A stretch of DNA of 10,221 nucleotides from positions 1-10,221 of the forward strand of contig CAZWJH010000082.1 in assembly GCA_964634755.1 (NCBI GenBank). Direction: 5' to 3'. Below the pieces are notes generated by a model that searched no databases, was not told where the DNA came from, and saw nothing but the letters and a program-made list of their open reading frames with translations. Position numbers and translations under genes: made by a program. Positions 6,374-10,221 of the stretch are shown piece by piece; position 1 is the first letter of the stretch, and each line of letters starts with the position of its first letter. This DNA comes from JALXDT01 sp964634755. GTDB taxonomy: Bacteria; Acidobacteriota; Aminicenantia; JAMOAD01.

Positions 6374-6904
6374 TTATTTATTTTCCCCCTCACTTTTACT
6401 AAATTTTTTAATATAATTCAAAGTATCTTCATTTACTTCCCCAAAAAGGATTTTTTCTAATTCAAATATTCTTTTCCACCTTTCTAAATTTGATGAAAAG
6501 GTTTTTGCTTTATAAGGTATAATCCAAGATAAAGCTTTAAAAATATAATATATTGCTCCAACTATTCCAACTATCAAGTAAACTTCATAAATAAATGATA
6601 AAAGAAATCCAAATAAAAAGAATAAAATACCTTGTAATAAATATTCAAGTACTTTTTCGAAAGATAAAAAATATCCCTGAGTGTAATAAATCATTCCATT
6701 GCTTGACTTATACTTTTGATAAATATATTCTCTTAAATATCTATCATATTTTGACTTTATTTTGAATATTCCAACTTGCTTTGCTACTAAATTTGCAAGA
6801 TAACTAAACAATTGCAAAATTATCCAAAATAAGGCGGAGCCTAAAGCCCCTTGAACAATAATCGGCCATTTTATTTTTTGGATTATATCAGATAACATCA
6901 TCAT
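6374..6904 (-). CDS. Three-helix membrane protein of unknown function
   Basis: A protein of 174-176 residues; three ATGs in a row (6904, 6901, 6898) open it, and the third fits best with the weak AAGAG site and the overlap with the preceding gene's stop. Likely membrane helices at about 14-36, 85-106 and 108-128. Between helices 1 and 2 is a basic, tyrosine-rich cytoplasmic-looking loop (KIKSKYDRYLREYIYQKY), and the tail is charged (RWKRIFELEKILF). It sits between a 56-residue gene and the PD-(D/E)XK nuclease with almost no spacing, so the three are probably one operon. Not recognised. In defence operons a membrane protein beside a nuclease may sense or act at the membrane, but that is inference. 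Confidence 0.72.
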   Translation of the reverse strand: MMMLSDIIQKIKWPIIVQGALGSALFWIILQLFSYLANLVAKQVGIFKIKSKYDRYLREYIYQKYKSSNGMIYYTQGYFLSFEKVLEYLLQGILFFLFGFLLSFIYEVYLIVGIVGAIYYIFKALSWIIPYKAKTFSSNLERWKRIFELEKILFGEVNEDTLNYIKKFSKSEGENK

Positions 6905-7071
6905 CTCTTAATTAAAATAGATTCAATTTTCCTAACTCCTCCTCGGTTAAATATTGTATCTACATCTCCGATTGTTTTTGTTGGTTTATATTCAACTATA
7001 AGCTTATACTCATAAAAAAGCTGCCTCGGCTGTTCAGCGGCTCTGCTGTTCTGCTTCAGCTCATTACTCAT
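6901..7071 (-). CDS. Small protein (56 residues), first of the membrane-protein/nuclease group
   Basis: ATG at 7071, with AAGGG 9 nt upstream, opens a frame starting MSNELKQNSRAAEQPRQLF and continuing with YEYKLIVEYKPTKTIGDVD and RGGVRKIESILIKR; its TGA overlaps the start of the membrane protein gene (ATGATGA). The second half has the even, charged-and-beta composition of a real small protein. The first 16 codons are GC-rich, unlike the rest, and fall in a repeat-like GC-rich patch, so the original N-terminus may have been replaced or lost. I do not recognise a family. Its tight coupling makes it a possible regulator or partner of the nuclease and membrane protein. Confidence 0.6.
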   Translation of the reverse strand: MSNELKQNSRAAEQPRQLFYEYKLIVEYKPTKTIGDVDTIFNRGGVRKIESILIKR

Positions 7072-7097
7072 AACTATTAACCCTTAATTCGCTCCAC

Positions 7098-7185
7098 CCC
7101 GCACCAATTTTTTCGTCTTTTTTCCGGTTTGATCTTATAAATTTTTCTCTCATTGTCTCTTTCCTGATTTATAAATTGGTGCGGG
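7098..7185. repeat. 13-bp perfect inverted repeat in a GC-rich patch
   Basis: CCCGCACCAATTT (7098-7110) and AAATTGGTGCGGG (7173-7185) are exact inverted copies, 62 nt apart. GC-rich sequence continues to about 7245 and also fills 7021-7060, in sharp contrast with the surroundings. It may be a small repeat element (MITE- or REP-like) or a long leader hairpin of the downstream group. A 62-codon frame (7265-7077, minus) crosses it but has no Shine-Dalgarno and repeat-like composition, so I do not call it a gene. Confidence 0.6.
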
Positions 7186-7468
7186 ATCTTCGCTCTCTTC
7201 GTTCGCTCAGGCACGCTACCGCCATCCCCTTTTCCCTGCATAATCAGTATTTCATTGTATCTCATAATATTACCAATGGAAGGAGGGTTTAAGCGGGTTT
7301 TTGTATTATCCCTTTCCCCCTTCTAATATTATTTTTTACCACCGTAAAAAAATCTTGTCAAGGGATTTTAAATGGTAATTATTTTTATTAGTAACAAAAA
7401 TTTTGTATCAAAAACGGGGTAAATATTTGGAATGATTTTAAGCCATGGTATCAAGTCATAATAAATAA
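7186..7468. other. Mostly non-coding stretch upstream of the nuclease group
   Basis: The left part is the rest of the GC-rich patch; the remainder is AT-rich with no supported frame. It carries a candidate minus-strand promoter at 7333-7361 and no other signal I can support. Confidence 0.45.
7333..7361 (-). promoter_or_regulatory. Candidate promoter for the small-protein/membrane-protein/nuclease group
   Basis: Minus strand: perfect TTGACA (7361-7356), 17-nt spacer, then TAAAAA (7338-7333), a weaker -10 (4 of 6). Transcription would begin near 7326 and give a leader of about 255 nt running through the inverted repeat at 7098-7185 before the ATG at 7071. Confidence 0.45.
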
Positions 7469-7582
7469 TCAGATATTCCCGCAAAGTACCTTAAACGGAC
7501 AGTAAGAGCAGTAGCCAGAATCTTTAGGGTTCGGAAGAAAGTATTCATTTTCAAGTATGTCTTTTATTATTATTCCGAGATT
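7469..7582 (-). pseudogene. C-terminal remnant of a Fe-S PD-(D/E)XK (RecB/AddB/Cas4-like) protein
   Basis: A 37-codon open stretch ending at TGA (7471-7469) reads ILENEYFLPNPKDSGYCSY and then CPFKVLCGNI. The cysteines form C-X2-C-X5-C in a CxYCPFxxxCG setting, which is the C-terminal iron-sulphur signature seen in AddB, Cas4 and related PD-(D/E)XK proteins. There is no start codon, a stop lies directly upstream, and the nuclease core is absent, so this is a fragment. Its 5' end coincides with the left border of the ATPase unit (about 7568), suggesting the unit's arrival or later deletion cut the gene. Strand is opposite to the ATPase gene. Confidence 0.6.
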
Positions 7583-7609
7583 TTATCTTTTTCATCCCAT
7601 GGTAAAATA

Positions 7610-7663
7610 GCATAGCTATGCATTTTTACAATAGGGTGAAAAGGTATATCTGTGCATTTTTAC
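7610..7663 (+). promoter_or_regulatory. Candidate operator cluster upstream of the ATPase promoter
   Basis: A 12-bp perfect palindrome (GCATAGCTATGC, 7610-7621) is followed by two copies of TGCATTTTTAC (7619-7629, 7653-7663) whose starts are 34 bp apart, about three helical turns, the second abutting the -35. The same arrangement survives in decayed copy A. This suggests binding by a regulator, perhaps cooperatively; the regulator is unknown. Confidence 0.5.
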
Positions 7664-7692
7664 TTGACATAATGTGGGTTTTGTGCTAAATT
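7664..7692 (+). promoter_or_regulatory. ATPase promoter giving a leaderless mRNA
   Basis: TTGACA (7664-7669), 17-nt spacer, TAAATT (7687-7692). The ATG follows only 5 nt after the -10, so transcription should start at or within a base or two of it. No Shine-Dalgarno is present. This fixes the start at 7698 rather than the in-frame GTG at 7674, which lies between the -35 and -10. Confidence 0.75.
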
Positions 7693-7697
7693 CGTGT

Positions 7698-9002
7698 ATG
7701 AATTATGTATCTTTTATTTTTCAAAATCCGTGGAGAGAGGGTAAATTTAATTTTGATGCCATTGAAAGAGAGATTTTACCCGATATTTTGAAAGATATTA
7801 ATTCCTCTGCTGTTACGGTTATTACAGGGGGAAGACAGGTTGGTAAAACAACCATTCTTATGAATATAATTGATAATCTTTTAAAAAAAGGTGTTGAGCC
7901 AAAATCCGTTTTTTATTTTAATCTTGATGATTTTAACCTTCATCCTTATTTTGAACAATACACTGATTTTATTCAGTTTATTAATTCGGAATATCAGGGG
8001 TTCAAATACATATTTATTGATGAAATTCAAAGGCTTAAAAATCCGGGGATTTTTCTGAAGCTTATAAGTGATTTGAAATTAAAGTTAAAAATTATTGTTT
8101 CCGGATCATCCTCACTTGAATTAAAATCCAAAATATCAGAACATTTAACCGGAAGAAAGCATACATTTGAAATTTACCCTTTTTCATTCGGAGAATTTTT
8201 AAAAGCAAAAGGTGTTGACATATTAGATAAAAAAACTCCCGGGGAATTAATTAAATTTCATAATGATGAACTATTAAAATTCCTGATTGAGTTTATTGTT
8301 TACGGAGGCTACCCGAAAGTCATTTTATCAAAGGATAAAAAGGATAAGATTATTGAATTAAAAGAAATCTATGATTCTTATGTTAAAAAAGATGTTAAGT
8401 ATTTTTTAAATGTTGATAACATAAGCGGATACAATAATTTGGTAAAAGGACTTGCTTTTCAGATAGGAAACCTTATCAATTACAATGAACTCAGTGTTTA
8501 CTCTGGGCTTAATGTGAGAAGTGTTAAAAAATACATTGATTATCTTGAAGGTACTTATATATACAAAAGGGTTTTTCCATATTTTAGCAATGCGAGAAAG
8601 GAAGTTTCAAAAGTACCTAAAATATTTGCAATTGATACGGGGTTAATGAATTATGTGAGAGAAAACCTTTTAAATAAGACAGACATTTCCGGAGAGCTTT
8701 ACGAAAACTTTGTTTTTGGGGAACTTTTAAAGAATGGCTTTGAGTTAAAATTTTGGCGCAAGGGAGGAGGGGCAGAAGTGGATTTTGTCATAAATGGCAT
8801 TCCGATTGAAGTTAAATCCTCAAAACTCAAAAAAACTTCATTAACAAAAAGTTTTATAAGCTATATTGAAAATTATAAACCTCAAAAGGCATACTATTTG
8901 AATTTGAATCTTTATGGAAGCAGAATATTCAAAGAAACGGAAATTCTGTTCTATCCCCTGTGGTTAATACCCACAATCGTAAAATCTCTATCCCGGGTTT
9001 AA
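7698..9002 (+). CDS. AAA-family ATPase with C-terminal DUF4143 domain
   Basis: A 434-residue protein of the common AAA_14/DUF4143 family. Walker A GGRQVGKTT at 44-52, Walker B IFIDE at 105-109, a sensor-like SGSSS at 135-139, then LTGRKHTFEIYPFSFGEFL (150-168), which is diagnostic of the family. The DUF4143 part contains a winged-helix-like stretch (NYNELSVYSGLNVRSVKKYI) and ends with a PD-(D/E)XK-like motif: GAEVDF (D362) and IEVKSSK (E371, K373). ATP hydrolysis is expected; the biological role of the family is not established. I chose ATG 7698 because it matches the start in copy A and the promoter makes a leaderless mRNA. It is the only complete rightward gene here and part of a repeated unit. 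Confidence 0.92.
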   Translation: MNYVSFIFQNPWREGKFNFDAIEREILPDILKDINSSAVTVITGGRQVGKTTILMNIIDNLLKKGVEPKSVFYFNLDDFNLHPYFEQYTDFIQFINSEYQGFKYIFIDEIQRLKNPGIFLKLISDLKLKLKIIVSGSSSLELKSKISEHLTGRKHTFEIYPFSFGEFLKAKGVDILDKKTPGELIKFHNDELLKFLIEFIVYGGYPKVILSKDKKDKIIELKEIYDSYVKKDVKYFLNVDNISGYNNLVKGLAFQIGNLINYNELSVYSGLNVRSVKKYIDYLEGTYIYKRVFPYFSNARKEVSKVPKIFAIDTGLMNYVRENLLNKTDISGELYENFVFGELLKNGFELKFWRKGGGAEVDFVINGIPIEVKSSKLKKTSLTKSFISYIENYKPQKAYYLNLNLYGSRIFKETEILFYPLWLIPTIVKSLSRV

Positions 9003-9107
9003 AAAACGGTAATTATTGACAAACAAAAAAACTTCCCGTAGACCACTGGTCAAAAGAGTGAATTTTCTAATATTGTGTCCACTGTAATCAATAAAGTTCA
9101 TAAACAC
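8988..9107 (-). pseudogene. Stranded translation start of a lost small gene
   Basis: GTG at 9107 (followed in frame by ATG 9101) has a near-perfect GGAGG exactly 6 nt upstream. The frame begins VFMNFIDYSGHNIRK, then loses protein-like character and ends at TAG inside the 3' end of the opposing ATPase gene. The beginning looks like a genuine N-terminus; the rest looks replaced by the ATPase unit. The family is uncertain. It could also be a short real protein of 39 residues. Confidence 0.3.
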
Positions 9108-9153
9108 AAGATCCCTCCTTTCTTGAATTAGCATTTTTGCTTGAGTTTTCTGA

Positions 9154-9204
9154 CTAAAAAAAATCGGAGAATGGGGATTGATGAAGTTAGAGAGGGGGAT
9201 GGGG
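9154..9204 (+). repeat. Right block (purine-rich tail) of ATPase unit, copy B
   Basis: Partner of 767-816, same orientation, about 150 bp after the ATPase stop. It marks the right end of the repeated unit. It has no open frame and no T run, so it is not an obvious intrinsic terminator; three G tracts of four to five bases are present. Confidence 0.8.
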
Positions 9205-9303
9205 AAGAAAGTATTTAGGAAATGGGAATTTGGTTTAATTAGTTGTTTGTTGAGAGATTAGAACTTTAATTTAATTGTTTTTGTACATAGTCTATATATT
9301 ATA

Positions 9304-10221
9304 TTAATCTAATTCTCTCGCTCTATGTTCATAGTTCCATTCTTTCATTATGAATTTTTTTATTTTATCTCTTCTATATTCAATAAATTTTTGAACATCC
9401 TCTAACTTATTCCAGTTAAAACTACCTTCTTTTTTTAATATTTCTTTTTCAATGCTTTCGATTTCAGTATGAGACATCATAGGTGCTAAATTATACGCAG
9501 CTATTTTTTTCTTAATTTCTTTATTACTTTTTGCCGCATTTGATGCAACAGTATCAATTACAAGATTACCAATATTATCTAAAAATTTTTCTTTAAAATC
9601 CTCTGTAAGTTTTAAATTCTTTGCTCTTTTCGCATTTATATGCTCAATTGACAATTTGATTCTTTTATCGTTTTCAAAAAATACTCTTTTAGATAATAAA
9701 GGAAAGCCTTCTTTTTTTCTTAAACAATTTTCATATTTAAACAAAACATATTTTGTTACTCTATCATAATAATCAATATTTGGAACATTTTCCTTAAATA
9801 GAGAGACTATACGCCAAGAGTTATTCTTAAAAATATTTTTGATTTTATTACTTAAATCTTTAAAGTCACCATTAAAATCTCTTGCTATTTCATAAAAGTA
9901 CTTTACACCTGTATCCGCCCGTTTTCCGGCGACAAGAGAAATAAAGGCATATAACTCTGCTAAACTTGCTATTTCTTTATAATTTTCTTTATTCTCATTT
10001 TCATCATATTTAAAAGAAGTTATTAACAAAGGATAAAAATTTGCTATTCTATTAAGCATAAATAGATCATCTATTTCAGATGAATTTACCTGGTTATCTA
10101 TAATTTTCCCTACTATTTCAAAAGTTTCTCTTAAATCCTTTGTTATTTTTTTTATTAATTTAACTTGTTTTTTATCCTTTCTTTGACTATTTATAACTGT
10201 TTTTATAAAATCTTTTGGCTC
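9304..10221 (-). CDS. DUF1524 HNH-like nuclease, C-terminal part (GmrSD/DUF262-type), truncated by window edge
   Basis: The frame continues without a stop from the ATG at 10059 to the right edge (54 more codons, first residues EPKDFIKTVI), so that ATG is internal and at least 305 residues are visible. Near visible residues 190-235 it reads LSIEHINAKRAKN, then NIGNLVIDTVASNAAKSNK: the E-H-I, GNL and SN landmarks of the DUF1524 HNH-like domain found at the C-terminus of GmrD and DUF262/DUF1524 fusions. Those enzymes cut modified (for example glucosylated hydroxymethylcytosine) phage DNA using a nucleotide-dependent DUF262 half. That half would lie upstream, outside the window, so the full type IV assignment is inferred. 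It ends at TAA, 100 bp right of the ATPase unit's tail. Confidence 0.75.
   Translation of the reverse strand, partial: EPKDFIKTVINSQRKDKKQVKLIKKITKDLRETFEIVGKIIDNQVNSSEIDDLFMLNRIANFYPLLITSFKYDENENKENYKEIASLAELYAFISLVAGKRADTGVKYFYEIARDFNGDFKDLSNKIKNIFKNNSWRIVSLFKENVPNIDYYDRVTKYVLFKYENCLRKKEGFPLLSKRVFFENDKRIKLSIEHINAKRAKNLKLTEDFKEKFLDNIGNLVIDTVASNAAKSNKEIKKKIAAYNLAPMMSHTEIESIEKEILKKEGSFNWNKLEDVQKFIEYRRDKIKKFIMKEWNYEHRARELD

Larger units (their letters stand above)
7568..7767 (+). repeat. Left block of ATPase unit, copy B (intact)
   Basis: Direct-repeat partner of 521-720. It covers the upstream control region and the first 70 nt of the ATPase gene. Landmarks: palindrome GCATAGCTATGC (7610-7621), TGCATTTTTAC at 7619-7629 and 7653-7663 (34 bp apart in both copies), TTGACA directly after the second. 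Conservation of the control region is as good as or better than that of the coding start. Confidence 0.85.

Noticed and set aside
6004..6402. 132-codon plus-strand frame opposite the PD-(D/E)XK nuclease
   Set aside because: The opposite strand carries the complete nuclease motif set; this frame is serine-rich antisense sequence.
7021..7060. GC-rich run followed by T6 on the minus strand, looking like a terminator
   Set aside because: I could not draw a stable continuous stem ending at the T run, and the stretch reads as the start of the 56-residue gene.
7077..7265. 62-codon frame on the minus strand
   Set aside because: No Shine-Dalgarno, crosses a perfect inverted repeat, and composition follows the GC-rich repeat patch rather than a protein.
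10057..10059. ATG at 10059 as the start of the DUF1524 gene
   Set aside because: The frame is open for 54 more codons to the window edge with equally protein-like sequence, so the ATG is internal.
1..10221. CRISPR array, tRNA or rRNA genes, transposase
   Set aside because: No regularly spaced repeat series, no cloverleaf-like or rRNA-like stretch, and no transposase or integrase motifs seen on either strand.

Overview
The window is AT-rich bacterial DNA, roughly 30% GC by eye. Its one housekeeping gene is the 3' end of trmFO at the left edge (1-375), a bacterial folate-dependent tRNA methyltransferase. The taxon cannot be fixed from this; GTG and TTG starts behind strong Shine-Dalgarno sites suggest an AT-rich free-living bacterium. 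Everything to the right of trmFO looks accessory: restriction-modification genes, nucleases, small membrane proteins, broken genes and repeats, which together read as a defence island.

Layout. 521-816 is a decayed copy of a unit whose complete version lies at 7568-9204: a leaderless AAA/DUF4143 ATPase gene with a distinctive promoter region and a purine-rich tail. Between the two copies, nearly all genes run leftward. 4047-1057 is a type II restriction-modification operon with a good promoter (4047-4019), a 40-codon leader ORF, a beta-class DNA methyltransferase, a PD-(D/E)XK restriction enzyme split by a one-base frameshift, and a D12-class adenine methyltransferase. 5235-4463 is a small HExxH metallopeptidase-like gene, also broken by a one-base frameshift, followed by a 96-residue membrane protein (4380-4090). 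A 62-bp attC-like inverted repeat (5301-5362) separates these from a second leftward group (7071-5439): a 56-residue protein not previously obvious, a three-helix membrane protein and a PD-(D/E)XK nuclease with a G8 tract just before its active site. Upstream are a GC-rich inverted-repeat patch (7098-7185) and a 37-codon gene remnant with a C-X2-C-X5-C motif (7582-7469).

Right of the ATPase gene are a stranded translation start (9107), the unit's tail repeat, and a leftward gene entering from the right edge with a DUF1524 HNH-like motif, as in GmrSD-type restriction enzymes.

Inference: the restriction-modification operon would protect the cell by methylation and cleavage, and the nuclease plus membrane protein plus 56-residue protein form the best candidate for an undescribed defence cassette. 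The two ATPase-unit copies are direct repeats, so recombination between them could delete the roughly 7 kb of cargo. Two single-base frameshifts mean either recent decay or indel errors in the assembly; raw reads would decide.
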